A stretch of 64,000 nucleotides of DNA from Dysidea avara (GCF_963678975.1 NC_089273.1:28215073-28279072); one strand, 5' to 3'. Numbered from the stretch's first letter, positions 9,740 through 21,180 are shown. Notes: a model not told the origin generated them from the letters alone. Made by a program: numbers and translations.

Positions 9740-11235
9740 TGATTGTGGCAATCTAGACAGAGTGTCAGCACACAAGTTGTCCTTCCCTGGGCGGTAAGCT
9801 ACTTTAATGTTGTATTCATGCAGTTCAAGGGACTACCACTCTAGGCTTTGGGAACAAACATGGCTCTGTTTATGGGATTCTATCCACTCCAGGGGTTTGA
9901 GGTCTATCTCTAGGGTGAATGAAGTACCTAGAAGATAGTGATGAAATTTGCGTGTGGCCCACACAATAGCCAGGCATTCCTTCTCTGTGGTGGTGTGGTT
10001 TTTCTCTGCTGAAGTTAATACCCTATTAGCAAACTCTATGACAGTGTGTCTTGAGGTGGAGAGTACTGCACCTAATCCCACATCAGAAGCATCTGTTGTC
10101 AGTGTGAAGTGGTCCGTCCTTCTTGGATAGTCCAGGTTTACAGGTGACATCAAAGTTCGTCGGAGAGTGTCAAATACTGTTTGATGACAGACTGTCCAGG
10201 TGAATGATGCCTTGTTGCTGGTGAGATCATTGAGTGGGGTGGAAATGTTGGCAAACCCCGGAACAAAGTTCTTGGAAAAGTTGGCAAGCCCGAAAAAGGA
10301 CTGGTGCTTTTTAGTGGTTTTAGGTATTGGCCAATCTGCAATGGCTTTAGTCTTGTCAACAGATGGAGACACTCCTTGGGCAGAGTACTGAAAGCCTAGA
10401 TGAGTGATTGGACTCTAACCCAGAAGGCATTTAGATCCCTTCAGTGTGAAACCTGCTGCTGTCACCTTCTCTAGCACTTGTTGTTAGTCAGCTGTGTGGG
10501 AGTCCATATCATCTGGAAATACAATAATGTTGTCTACATAATTGTCAACACAATCATGGTACTCACGGAATAATTCATCAAGGCCACACTGACAGATCTG
10601 AGTGGCTCCAGTTAATCTTTAAGGAATGACTACAAATTCCCACAAACCATACCCTGGCCCTGGACTGAAGGCTATCTTTTCTATGAATTCTGGGTCCATC
10701 GGAAACTGCCAGTAAGCACTCTTCAAGCCAATTTTGAGAATACTCGTTTGCCTGCCAGCCGTTGATAAGGTCTGTCTGCCCTTGGGAGTGGGTATGAGTC
10801 CTTCTTGATCATAGGGTCAAGTTAAACAAAGCCTACACAAATGCATATCTTGCCATTGAACTTGGGCACATAGACTGCTGGGGCACACCATGGACTACTA
10901 CTGGATCAGATGACTCCTTCTAGCACCATGTCCTTAGGTTGAAAGGTCAACAAGGTGGAAGGGGATGGATCGGGGTGGGACCATGCATCATCTGTGTTGA
11001 TGAAGTACCGTGTGATATTGGTTTGTCATAGCTGTTGTGAGAATAGCCTCTTGTTCTCATCTATGACTTCCTGTAGGGCTGGGTGAGCATACCAAGGCAG
11101 GTCAAAATGACAGTGACCAGTGCTTTTTGGTGGTAATGCCTGTGGCAGATCCTCATCCACAATCAGGGGATTGCAATTGTCAGTCCTCCAAGTGTCTAGG
11201 TGAAGCTTGTATGTTGGGTGCTCAGACTGGTGCAC
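9740..11235 (-). pseudogene. Gypsy reverse transcriptase and RNase H, inactivated
   Basis: Minus strand from 11235: an N-terminal RT linker, then fragments reading VYVPKFNGK, SYPLPRADRPYQRLAG and a frame-shifted palm. The catalytic motif reads Y-V-D-N-I-I-V-F, so the second catalytic Asp of the Y-x-D-D box is Asn. The frame 10372-9833 holds the RT thumb (VSPSVDKTKAIADWPIP) and RNase H with LTTDASDVGLGAVLS and TTEKECLAIVWATRKFHHYL. The usual D-H-K-P-L reads D-L-K-P-L. YRPGKDNLCADTLSRLP follows after a stop at about 9833. At least three stops or shifts interrupt the RT. Confidence 0.85.
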
Positions 11236-11594
11236 TGTTCCACCTTTAATATCTTGGATGATGCCGTGAAGTCACATCCCAGTATGACAGGTATAGATAG
11301 CTGGTTAACCACTATGAAATTGTGATCTGTCGACAGCTTCCCTAGAGTTACTGTCTTCAGTAATGTGCCTAGTGGTGTAAAAGATCTGCTGTGTGCATTA
11401 ATAAGCTGAATGCTCTGCCCAGGTGACATGTCTGGGACACCAACGTGCTTCTTACTAACCACTGAACAGGAGGCCCCTGAGTCAAGAAGCATTTGTGTAG
11501 CCTTGTTATTTATACTACCTGTCATCCATGTAACTTTAACTTGGTTGAGTGGGTGCGTGATTGCTGGAATGTGTTTTGTTGTGCAAGCACTCAC
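11196..11594 (-). pseudogene. Gypsy aspartic protease
   Basis: An open frame of 132 codons contains the catalytic LLDSGASCSVVS (D-S-G-A) and the downstream VILGCDFTA strand typical of retropepsins. The enzyme would cleave the Gag-Pol polyprotein. This domain is the best preserved part of the element. Confidence 0.8.
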
Positions 11595-11679
11595 TTGCGT
11601 CCGGGAGCACTTCCTGCTTACTGAGTTGAGATACTCCCTCTGTCATTTCCCACTCCCAGCAGTTTCATGCTAGGTGTCC

Positions 11680-11775
11680 TCCCTTCCCACAATCAACACA
11701 GGTTAGCACTGTAGGTGGACACTGCATTCCACAGTTCCTGGTAAGATGACCTTGTTTCCCACAATTGTGATACAG
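11680..11775 (-). pseudogene. Gypsy nucleocapsid zinc knuckles
   Basis: The minus strand reads Y-H-N-C-G-K-Q-G-H-L-T-R-N-C, a CCHC knuckle (C-x2-C-x4-H-x4-C) whose first Cys is a Tyr. A second partial knuckle, C-V-D-C-G-K-G-G-H, is followed by a stop. Position between gag and protease is as expected. The lost Cys and the stop indicate decay. Confidence 0.65.
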
Positions 11776-11844
11776 AATGATTTCTGTTTGTTGTGTGCTA
11801 AGGGTCATTAGCTGTTCAGACAGATTCTGTAATGTAGCCTCCAT

Positions 11845-12333
11845 TCAGTCCAATTTAGTGGTTTCCACTGTGTCCTGAACTTGGTTTACGACCTTGGCTT
11901 CATCCACTTGGCTATAAATGAGGCAGACCTCTCTAGCCTTGGCCATAGTTTCTGCAAAGGTGGCTTTAGGCAGGAGCATCAACTGAAACGCCACCTTTTC
12001 CAGAAGCAAATTAATTAGGTGAAACCTTAGCTTGGTATCTGTCACATTCGCAGGAATTTCTGGTGTTGCCCTGTCCAGCCATCTTTCTAAGTCACGAGCT
12101 AATTCATCCATACACTATCCCCCATCTCAAAACTTTCTCACAGATAATCTCTCACAAGCTGCCAGCCTGCCTTCTTCAGTGTCTGGACTTAAATGAACAA
12201 GGAACGCAGCCTTAAAGTGCTTGTAAGTGTCCATTTCAGTTTCTCTCAGAGAGTCAAAAACTATCCAGGCGTGGCCCCTAAGCAATATAGGAAGATGTAA
12301 TAGTTTCTTTGCATCATCCCAGCCATTTGCCAC
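11845..12333 (-). pseudogene. Gypsy gag (capsid region), frameshifted
   Basis: Two minus-strand frames, 12333-12127 and 12111-11845, together read as a retrotransposon capsid: GHAWIVFDSL, then YKHFKAAFLVHL and later AKAREVCLIYSQ. The break between them is near 12115. It belongs upstream of the zinc knuckle and protease. The family assignment rests on order and general gag character and not on a diagnostic motif. Confidence 0.6.
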
Positions 12334-12420
12334 TGCACAGACTTCAAACCTCTTGAATCATGAACGTGAATCTTCATCATGTAGGGGCTCAGGTAGGAGA
12401 AGTCCTCCTCTAATACCATT

Positions 12421-12435
12421 GGGTTTCAGCACCAA
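12421..12435 (-). other. candidate primer-binding site next to a 5' LTR end
   Basis: On the minus strand the sequence runs ...CTTACA, then TTGGTGCTGAAACCC. A CA dinucleotide followed directly by a TGG-starting tract is what an LTR end and tRNA primer-binding site look like. The far LTR border cannot be fixed; a boundary near 12770 is possible. Confidence 0.4.
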
Positions 12436-13131
12436 TGTAAGAATATAAAGACACACGAGGCACAACAACTATTATCACGTGATTCTCAAGCATACACTAA
12501 TTATATTCATTACATTACAAAAAGAATACATAACACTACATTTCGTTATTCTGTAATTACGTTGCTATGCGCTGCTAAAGAAGCATAACTTGACAAACCA
12601 CTTTAACCCACTAATAATACACAGAAGTATTTTCTTAACTGTTTTATAGTTTGTCTATAGCATTTTCTTATGTAAATTCTCCAGGTAAAACCTCAAGTTA
12701 ATATTCATTCACGTATATAAAGGCACATACCCCTTTTCAATTTGAAGGACTTCCGGTAGCCTAGAATGTCAGTTGTGTTGCTTTTGGGCTGTTTTACACC
12801 TGCAGAGCCAATTGGAAAAGGCCTTCAACTTCACAGCGTCATTATCAATTTGCTTCACCCATATTTCAAACTGGCACGTACTAACCACCTTAAACCAAAG
12901 CTTACCTGCCCGGAAGTTTAATACAGGCTCTATATGGCCTTTATTTTTCATAAAGGCTGGTTTCAGCAAACAAAATTTTGCTCATGTGAGTACGGAAAGA
13001 CAAACAAATATACATACATACAAACACACACACACTTTTCCAAAGCAATTTCAGTAAGCCAAGTGTGCACACACACTTGGCCAAAGGCCGGCTGTGGGTG
13101 CACACCTGGTGTAAAAAGGCATAATGTTATA
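12436..13131. other. probable LTR remnant and flanking sequence
   Basis: The first 300 or so bases may be the 5' LTR of the Gypsy copy. I see no second copy for comparison. Beyond about 12770 there are short CA-rich stretches (13015-13035) and a GTGTGCACACACACTTGG palindromic patch, but no gene. Confidence 0.3.
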
Positions 13132-13470
13132 GTATGTAAATGTTGAGCTGAGCCATCAAAAGAATTAATTTTAATATGGCTAATGGAAGAAATTACGTAT
13201 ACTAGTACCTGATATTTTAGTACTACTTGACCTACTAAAAATTTTTATTCAGAACTATATTTAATATTTATGACCAATCAACATTTTCACCACCATTTCC
13301 AAGGGGAAAGCCATAAAACTGCATACTCTGTTATGCCTTTTTTTAATGGAGTTACACTGCACACGGTTGCACTTGAACTTTTGCTGTCACTACTAATCAT
13401 CCAGTACTATTTCTGTTGAGAAAATTACACTTTTCTTGTTTTCTCAGGGCTCAGCTCAATGTGTACATAC
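13132..13470. mobile_element. MITE with GAGCTGAGCC inverted ends
   Basis: The left end GTATGTAAATGTTGAGCTGA and the right end CTCAGCTCAATGTGTACATAC are imperfect reverse complements of about 23 bases, 339 bases apart. No ORF of note inside. No target duplication can be read with confidence. Confidence 0.5.
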
Positions 13471-13483
13471 CTTAATGAATTAT

Positions 13484-13727
13484 ACTATAGAAAGTTTGAT
13501 ATTGAAATTTGATTGGCTAAAAACATTGTCTCTAAATCCCATAGTACCATGCTCATATCCAATAGAGACCATGTTCTGAGGCAATACAGAACACAGCAAT
13601 TACATGCCTGTGACATTGTTTAAATACGTAAGTTAGACGTCAAGAACCAATGGGTTCTACGGAATTTAGAAAATTCTCAGGCCCTTAGTAAATCCTGTAG
13701 AACCCTGGTTCTTGACATCTACGTAAG
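13484..13727. mobile_element. dispersed element with TTAGACGTCAAGAACC hairpin
   Basis: 13484-13620 matches 44925-45030 (AAGTTTGATAYTGAAATTTG and onward). 13627-13727 is an inverted-repeat hairpin with arms GACGTCAAGAACCA...TAGAAAA. The hairpin recurs in longer form at 45404-45534. The two loci share the same order of parts, so this is one element family. Confidence 0.55.
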
Positions 13728-14204
13728 AGTTAAAAGTGAATGTACACTGTAGCATGACTTAATGTAGAGCATCAGTCAAAGGAAAAATCCAATATTAAAA
13801 CTATGTTTATTAGCTATGGTTAATTGTGTTAACATTAATATTCGTTCTTGGCCACTCAGCCATTTTGGTTGCCAATTTAATTTACCTTCATGGTCATGTT
13901 CTTTGTCACAGCCAAACTTTTTTATTTGAAGGATTTTACTTAATTTTGACCCAATACATTGATATAAATTGTATCATGAGTATGTGGTGCAGATTCTGTT
14001 ATTGTGAGATACAACGGATGTGAAACATCTCGCAGTTGCAATGATGCACCAGCAATTTGAAATAAAGGTAATTTAATTTTTAAGTGCACAGAAATCCTGT
14101 ATACCGTGTGAGTTAGTCACACTATATGTGGCCGAATCTGCAAAAACCCCACATAATTGTACATTTTTCAATTTCTTGTTATCATACGGTAGATAGTACT
14201 GTAT

Positions 14205-14962
14205 AGTAGGGACCACAAAGGTGTGGGCGTGGCCCAAGAAAAAACATCACCCAAAAACCATCCTCCTGTTGACAATGAGGCAGTATTGGTTAGGTAAAAG
14301 TAAACCCAAACAAACCTACAGATCAACCCAAAACATTTACAACAAAAGTTGCTACAGATTTAAAAAAAAAAGAATTTTCTAATGACTGACTACCTGACTT
14401 GACTGACTGGCTGACTTTACTGACTGATGCTATCAGACAAGCGTAACGCAATAACAGCTAAGGCTACAGGCTTGATTTTTTCACTGTTTGATGTTGCTTT
14501 GGCCAGAGAGGTGCCTTTTGGCATACCGCAGTAAGTACAATGCTTTCTCCATGGACTTACCAGTGTCCTCCTTTGTGTCCCATCCATTTTTGCTGACAGC
14601 GAAAGGTGTCGATTTGGTGGCAGCACGTGATGACATCTCTTTGTAATGGTAATCATCTGTATTTTTATGGTGGCTGCTTTGATTGCAGAAGTGCTTTTTG
14701 AACAGTTCTTGATTCGTAATGCTGTGTAACAAGTTGAATATACGTAGCTGACAACGAAGCATAATGGATAATTCGCTTTTCAGATGATAAATGGTAGCTG
14801 GGGCGTGCAGCACCATTTCTTTCATTTGATGTGGTATGCATGTGTTCACCAGTCATAATAATTTTATTTTAAAGCAAACAAATACACAAAAATTTTGGAA
14901 TTTTTAACTAGAGTAATCCAACTTGTTTCAGTACTTTTTATTGATGTGCTATGGTCCCTACT
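14205..14962 (+). mobile_element. non-autonomous element with AGTAGGGACCA termini
   Basis: It starts AGTAGGGACCACAAAGGTG and ends TATGGTCCCTACTCTAG, giving short inverted termini of the same type as the palindromic MITEs at 5954 and 21181. Partial relatives occur at 20235-20480 (left part) and 39300-39620 (middle part, around GATGTTGCTT). Several overlapping minus-strand ORFs (14417-14856) lie inside, but they are not conserved at 39.4 kb and look non-coding. Confidence 0.55.
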
Positions 14963-15309
14963 CTAGTAATTTTTTTTGTGCACTTATTAAATAAATATTT
15001 ATAATCTGTAGTTGAACTCTCAACAGGATGACTTGACATAGCTGCACTCTCTACTGCATTATCTGTAACATAATGTATTGGAGTATCTCGATCACGTGCT
15101 AATTACAAATGGTTGGGTTTTGCATTATCACTCAATTGATTTCTTCTCAACAATTAAAAGACTCTTCTTCAGGTAGTAATCCATGTGCATTACAATTTTC
15201 AGCTCATTCCTTTTAGCAGTTTGTCTAGTAGAGGACTAAATAATTGTTCTTTTATTTATTTATGAAACTATATAGATCACATGCCTGTTACAAATGGTTG
15301 GCGATTTTG

Positions 15310-15925
15310 TCAGGACACATGATAGTGTGTCGTGTGGCCAAGTACAGCTAATGTGGATGCACAACAGACGAGTGTGTATTTCACATTAACCAAGAAAACG
15401 CTGTTTCATGCATTCATAGCTCAGTAGTGGCTGAACGTAAATTAACCAGTTTTGCTGTGCTAACTACCTTGGGGTACAGCACCTCCTATTGCAAATTTGA
15501 GTTGAATCCATCCAGCCATCACTGAGATATGCGCCTTCAAATTTTGTCTTATTTTCTTCATATTTTTCTTCTTTGTTCTTCTTTTTGCTTCACTCACTAT
15601 AACTCGCATATGCTTTAGTCAATTGACTTCAAATTTGCTGGGCAGTAAGAGCATATTGCGGCACAATTACAGTCCAATTTTTGTATAAATCAAACCAAGA
15701 ACAATGGAATTATGCTCAATTTTAAAAATTGCAAAAGCAATTTGTTGTCATACCTACAGAGTAATCCACTTGATGTAATAACTTGAAAGTCAGTCTGTAC
15801 ATGAAGTTAGTATTGTAGTGCAAACCTTTTGTGGTTTGAAAGTTATGAGAGTATTATCTAAGGAGATATAAATAAAAGCAAACATGTGAAAAAGCACGAT
15901 TGAGATACTCTAATAGAACAATCAC
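15310..15925 (-). mobile_element. diverged relative of the composite element's 3' unit
   Basis: Read in reverse, the right terminus is GGCCACACGACACACTATCA followed by TGTGTCCTGA, the same terminal hairpin that ends the ~840-bp units at 30480, 41230 and 59538. The other end carries GAGATACTCTAATAGAACAATC, the motif that starts those units. The middle keeps the theme of TATCTCAGTGATGG-like and TTCTTCTTT-rich segments but is too diverged to align by eye throughout. A second, shorter relative begins near 16195 (ACGGCCAAGTACAGCC). Confidence 0.5.
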
Positions 15926-15933
15926 TGAGATGT

Positions 15934-16030
15934 AAAAAAAACCTACACAAGTTGGAAAAATTCTCCAGGTTTCAAACCAGGGACCTCCACACCTACACAC
16001 CCAAGCTCTTACCACTCTGCCACTGCTGTC
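15934..16030 (-). repeat. tRNA-derived SINE or tRNA pseudogene
   Basis: On the minus strand an A-box-like GTGGCAGAGTGGTAAGAGC (16023-16005) and a B-box-like GGTTTGAAACC (15978-15968) lie about 30 bases apart, as in a tRNA gene. They are followed by a T8 tract (15941-15934) that would stop RNA polymerase III. The T-arm stem does not pair properly (CCTGG against CCTGG), so it is not a working tRNA. No second copy is seen in the window. Confidence 0.5.
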
Positions 16031-16489
16031 AGTTGCTCACCTTACTTAATTTCTACCTTATAAGTGAAAGTTGCGGTTTAGTACACTAGAATTATCTATC
16101 AGTGGAAATTCTAGAACATTCTATATAAGTTGTATTGAAGTGCTCAGAAACAATGTGTGCTCTATTAGAGCTCTACAAAAATTATGAAAACCAAGTGTGT
16201 TGTACGGCCAAGTACAGCCAGTGTAGGCAGGCAACATAACTTACTTGTTTTACAGAACCACGAAAATGCCATTTTCATGTATTGGTAGCTCAATAGCGAG
16301 CTTGATAGTGCTTGAACAGCAATTAATCATTTCTGCTGTGGAAACTAGGGATTTCCCATGAATTGAATCTGCCCAGCTATCTTCGCTCCTTCTAAAGTTG
16401 TCTTATTTCAGCTCATTGCTGGTAAATATATATAGCTACTGTAGTGATCTAGCTACGCAGTCTTCAACGATTCCTGTAGTAAATGGAAA

Positions 16490-16860
16490 AAAGTTCAAAG
16501 GTGAGTTAAAAGAAGTGTCAATTAAGGCCAACCATAGGCTGGCTTTGGAACTTGCAGTTACAAAGAGAAGTAATATCTGCACAAAACGGCTAAGCTGCAA
16601 AAAAAGGTGCAGCCTTAAAACCCTGCCGGGGTAAATAAGTTGTGAGATCAAAAGTGGCGGCCAAGAAATGGCTGCAATGATCTTAATACTGATAAATTTT
16701 AATAATGGCTGTATGCATTGTTAAAATTTATTAGCATTGTCATCATTGCAGTTATTTCTTGGCTGCGCGTGCCACTTTAGATTTCACAACTTTTTAACCC
16801 TGCAGCTGCACCTTTTTTCACAGCTTAGCTGCTTTTGTGCGAATTATAATTTCATGATGA
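16490..16860 (-). repeat. diverged foldback unit of the composite element
   Basis: The arms around GTGGCGGCCAAGAAATGGCT and AGTTATTTCTTGGCTGCGCG pair as in the foldbacks at 27159, 47028 and 52164. It even keeps CGGCTAAGCTGC and, in reverse, TTTACTACAG|GAAT. No minisatellite array is attached, so this is a solo and older copy. Confidence 0.65.
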
Positions 16861-17673
16861 TTACGTATCTAGATTTCTTTCAAACCACAAAAGGTTTGCA
16901 CTATTATAGATTACTTCATGTACAAACTGATTCTCAAGTTATTCTATGAAGTGGTTTATATCTTATAACCATGAAAACAAATCACTTGTGCATTTTTGAA
17001 AAATCGCATGTAATTCCACTGTTCTTTATCCGATCTGTACAAAAATTGGACTGTAAATGTGATCTATATACGTATGTGACCATCTCAGCAAAAACCTGAC
17101 TTCAGGGGCATACCCGGAAACCCCAATGAATTTTATACACTATAGCATTAAGAAATTAAAACTTCAGGTTCCGGAATCTGTCATGGAACAGGACACATTT
17201 TAAACTTTTATCTTAGTTAAGTGATAGTTTCTCACATGATAGCAACAATTATAGGATTGTTTTGAATTATGATTTTGGTGACAAGATTGATAAAGAAGTC
17301 AGGCAATATTAAACTACTCTAATATAACAGTCACTTAGCTGTAGTGGAAACCCCATTTCAAAATTCCTGCATATGCCCCTGGACTTATTTGTACAAGCAT
17401 ATGTTTTGAGAAAAACAATCTTTTAAAAAAATAATTATGCGTGCTACAAAGAAAAATATGCTAGTTTTTATTGGGCCATTACTCTTAGAAAGAAGACTCA
17501 AATTGACTAAAACTATACAACATCTTATTCACCTGCTGATGGAGAGTTTGAAAATCTTTCTGTAGCCCCAATGGTATGCATGTCATGTGTATTTGTTCAC
17601 AATGCGGCAACGTAAACAAGATTGTTGTCATTTCTTCAAATAAACTGCCTTATTCATATATATATACATAAGT

Positions 17674-18169
17674 AGTCTGGCAGTGCACGCCCGTTCGCAT
17701 ATAGAGGAAGGGTCTGGTCACTCTAGCATTATGGAGTTGTAACAATGGAATGTAATTAAACAGTGATGTCACAATAATGGCAGCAAGAATGGCACATCTA
17801 ACAGCCACACAAAGTAGTTCATGAGATGGATTAATTAACGGCTGCTAATATAACCGAGATTCTTTCCATATTGATTTGGCAGCCTTACGAGTACATCAAT
17901 TCTAACTACAAGGCTCTTTCACTACCTCCATCTTTTGTTCTTAAAGAACATTCTATTGGTCAGTTCTAATCATATTGCATCCTCACAAAACTTCCTTTCA
18001 CACATTACATAATTCTTATAGTATCTATGGTAACTCCAAAACAAAGTCACAAATACTTAGTAATTATCAAGAGCGCAATCTAATTGGTGTTACCTGTTTT
18101 CAGTAACAAGCTACAAATTTTGAATGCTAGAGTGACCAGATCCTTACTCTATGCGAGTGCCACCAGACT
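17674..18169. mobile_element. MITE with ~50-bp AGTCTGGYRG inverted repeats
   Basis: The left end AGTCTGGCAGTGCACGC...GGTCACTCTAGCA pairs with the right end TGCTAGAGTGACCAGAT...GTGCCACCAGACT over about 50 bases. CATAAGT lies just outside the left end and a few bases outside the right end. The 400-base interior has no convincing ORF. Confidence 0.65.
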
Positions 18170-18189
18170 GATGCATAAGTGACTACAAG

Positions 18190-18330
18190 GCTACACCTAC
18201 AGTATACCTTGGATGATTTGCTAATCCATGGTTAACTTAAATTCCAACATTGTATATAGACTAATGCAAACAGAAGTTATAGTGCAAATATAAGTGGCTG
18301 TAGTTTATTTCAGTATAGTCACTGTATACA
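18190..18330 (-). repeat. inverted copy of the 9165-9340 repeat
   Basis: Reverse-complement match to 9165-9340 through TTTGCTAATCCATGGTTAA and CTGTAGTTTATTTCAGTATA. No boundaries can be assigned. Confidence 0.5.
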
Positions 18331-19097
18331 TTAATTTTCTTGTTCTTCGTACTGTTTGTGTGTATGTTATAATAAGCTGCCTATAAATTTATACTTCTTC
18401 TTTTATAATGCTGTAGTATTGTACACTTTGTGTGCTGTATGTAATGCTATCCATTTTGAATACTGAAATTTGTATGCTAAACTTAGAGACCTGCAAAATA
18501 TTAGCATTATTTTCAGTCAATATAATAGAAATTAGTAATAGCCAATATATAATAGATCTTGTTTATAATTCCAAAACTTCTCAGACTGAAACTTAGTTGA
18601 TCCATTCCTTGGACACAGTAAATAATTTTTGAGAAAACAAAAAAATCTGAAGTTGTGCAACAAGCCTGGCTGAGATGGTATCACAGCAAAAATGATTGAT
18701 GTTTGTACTATCGAACTATGAATACGTGAAAATGGCAATGTGTATCTTGGTTCCTGTACAATGCACACTTGTCTTTTTGTCATGTTCCTGGTACTGGCTG
18801 TACTTAGCTATGCAACACACTATTTATCTTGATGTTAATGCATTTTGTTAAAATGATATGTCACTCATCAAGTTCTGCACTTAGTATTAAAACTTTCTGG
18901 TGTCAAACTTTGTATAGCTATAAAGTATTCAATTTTATATTCTGCTTTCTTTATAATAGGGTTGTCAACAATAAGCAGAACCATAACTAATGAATCCTGC
19001 TGGTGAGGTATTGTGAAAGGTTGCAGCACTGTAGTATTATTGTAGTCATAATTATATCCATACATATTATGTGTGCTTGTATATATATCCGGCTTCC
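18331..19097. other. AT-rich spacer, nothing identified
   Basis: Short open frames on the minus strand (18532-18783 and 18868-19179) have no supporting motif, and the second runs into the CA microsatellite. No gene is called. Confidence 0.3.
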
Positions 19098-19134
19098 ACA
19101 CACAAACACACACACACACAAACATACACACACA

Positions 19135-19165
<31 letters not shown>
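19098..19165 (+). repeat. (CA)n microsatellite
   Basis: About 68 bases of CA repeats with a few AAC and TAC interruptions. It creates artificial Cys/Val-rich minus-strand frames that are not genes. Confidence 0.9.
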
Positions 19166-19166
<1 letters not shown>

Positions 19167-19501
19167 TGCATACATACAATGAAACTCATGTTTTCACCAG
19201 AAATGGATTCCTGGCCTGATGCACTATAATATTCCATACTCTTTTCTTCAGAACTGAAAGTCTGAACCAGTAGTCTTTCTCACGCTCTTTGAAAGCCACA
19301 AGTGAATGTTTGGTTACATTCAATGGCCAGGGCTTTGCAGGAATGGTGAGTAGTGAAGCTTTGGAGGGCTGGCCAGTATAGTATTTCTTCTCTTGGGAGT
19401 GATTTGAGTATCATTGAATGGCTCAAATTAAACCTTTGTATTTCTCACTCATCCTATTACTCAATTTTATGCCTCTATAAGTATCTCAACCACTGCCTAG
19501 T

Positions 19502-19936
19502 GGTGGATCCAAGGGGAGGCAAAAATAAACAAAAAAGAAGATTGAGATACTTACGCAAAAAAGAGCAGTCAGTCTGTCACATACTCTAATAGAACAGTCA
19601 CCACATGTATGGAAGCTGGCATCTGCTGCACCATCCCATGGGAACATTTAGCCACTAAGAACCAGCTAGGAATTTTGCAAAAAAATGCACACGGCCATTT
19701 GCATGTCATTCTATATGACAATTAGCTCATATAAACTGACGTACAGTCATACTTATGACTATCACTGATTCCTACAACTCTTGATCAACCCAGACCACTT
19801 AGCACGCTATTTTTACATGTTTGTGCATAAAATTCATACCTGAAACATATAAAGTTGTGCCCCTGGACCCTCTGCTCTACAGTATATGCCCACTATCCTT
19901 GTGCACACCCTTTGCCATATCCTGGATCTGTCCCTG
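19502..19936 (+). mobile_element. MITE, GGCGGATCCAG family, copy 4 (diverged)
   Basis: Left end GTGGATCCAAGGGGAGGC and right end ATCCTGGATCTGTCCCTG match the family termini with several changes. It carries two copies of the ACTCTAATAGAACAGTCA motif near 19540-19602, as does copy 1. Confidence 0.5.
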
Positions 19937-20234
19937 CTGCCCCTATTACTACCACCTGTGGTATCACTACCCACATGTAAAAAGTTTCCTGGATGTATTT
20001 GGGAATAAGAGACTCACACAGTAAGGGTTAATAAGTGGATAAATTTTGTACTTTTATTTGCACAGCTTAAACTCTATATATAATGGAGTTGATCACTTAA
20101 AATTGCTATATCTAGTATTGAAACTATATAAATATCAAATTTAGCTGAGTTTAAGTTTTGTCAAATTAATCTATCAAATTAATCTAATCTATTTATGTAA
20201 TTGTGCTAATCATGCGGTATGATAGTACTGTATA

Positions 20235-20480
20235 GTAGGGACAGCAAAGGTGTGGGCATGTTCCGTGATATAATATAACCCAAAAACCTGCCTCGACTTT
20301 TCCTCACAACAACATCATGATGACAGTATTGGTTGGGTAAAGTCAAGCCCAAAAGTGTCTTCCAAAATGTTTCTGTCAAGTTGCTACAGAATTTTAAAAA
20401 TAATTTATTCAATGAAATTTTCTAATGCCTACCAGCCTGATGCCTTCAGTCAAGCGTAGCGGAAACTGACTGCAGCACCA
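20235..20480 (+). mobile_element. left part of the AGTAGGGAC element family
   Basis: TAGTAGGGACAGCAAAGGTG and ACAGTATTGGTTGGGTAAAG align with 14205-14300, and TTTTCTAATGCCTACC with about 14380. The right end is missing, so this is a truncated copy. Confidence 0.5.
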
Positions 20481-21180
20481 GTCCTAATTCTTTCACAGAA
20501 ACATTTATAATTCAATGAAGAACAAACTTTTAGTATATTGATAAACATACAATGCTTAAATTACCATGACCATCAGTCAAAGTTCTCCGCTGATAGTGTT
20601 AATAGACTACAGTAGGGCTTCCATCTACAGGTGCATATTGGATCAAACTATTCGAATACGCCTAACATTGACACACGAGGCTCAGTGGTTTTTGAAGTTG
20701 GTAGTTGATATCTATCAGTGAGAGCAACTTGCGGCAAACTAGCTACATGTAAGTCAATAAATATAGTTTAGTAACAGCGTTTAAACCAAGCTGGGTCATC
20801 CAGGTCCTGCTTTACAGACTATCCAGGTCTGGATCATGTGCTAATTTAATTAGTGTAATGATGTGGACGTGTATAACATGTTACAGTGCAGCCCTGCTTC
20901 TTTCATGAGCCATGCCCACTTATGTAAATTATTGTCTGTATGCATATGGTAGCTATGCCCATTTATCAGTCTGTAGGTATGCATGAATCCACATCCGTTA
21001 TTGTCTGCAGGCTTATGTAGAGCCACGTTCACTAATCAGTTAGTGTATGAGTCATAATCTAGTATGTAGCGCTGTGATTATAATATTGTGACTGGTTTTC
21101 TGAAAAGCAGGCTATTTAGTGGTCATGAGCTTGCAAAAAAAGTTCACAAACAAGTACAAGAAAAAAGTAGGAATTTTAAA
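20481..21180. other. intergenic, nothing identified
   Basis: No repeat shared with the rest of the window and no credible coding frame. A short minus-strand ORF at 20850-21032 has no support. Confidence 0.3.

Larger units (their letters stand above)
9540..12435 (-). mobile_element. Ty3/Gypsy LTR retrotransposon, degenerate and truncated
   Basis: Read on the minus strand, the order is gag, zinc knuckle, protease, reverse transcriptase, RNase H: the Gypsy order. It starts just inside a probable LTR border (TGTAAG on the plus strand at 12436) and breaks off near 9540, before any integrase domain. Stops and frameshifts occur in gag, the RT and the RNase H/integrase linker, and the RT catalytic motif is altered, so the copy is dead. 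No second LTR is found near 9300-9540. The individual domains are listed separately. Confidence 0.85.
15640..17065. repeat. large inverted repeat, ~195-bp arms, ~1.0-kb spacer
   Basis: 15650-15845 and 16870-17062 are reverse complements (for example AACCTTTTGTGGTTTGAAAG against TTTCAAACCACAAAAGGTTT). The spacer holds a SINE-like piece, a second terminal relative and a foldback. The arrangement probably comes from two oppositely inserted copies of one element. Confidence 0.55.

Noticed and set aside
14417..14856. Overlapping minus-strand ORFs as a gene
   Set aside because: They lie within an element with AGTAGGGACC termini. The related copy at 39.4 kb does not keep the frames.
18868..19179. 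Cys/Val-rich minus-strand ORF
   Set aside because: It is the translation of the (CA)n microsatellite at 19098-19165.
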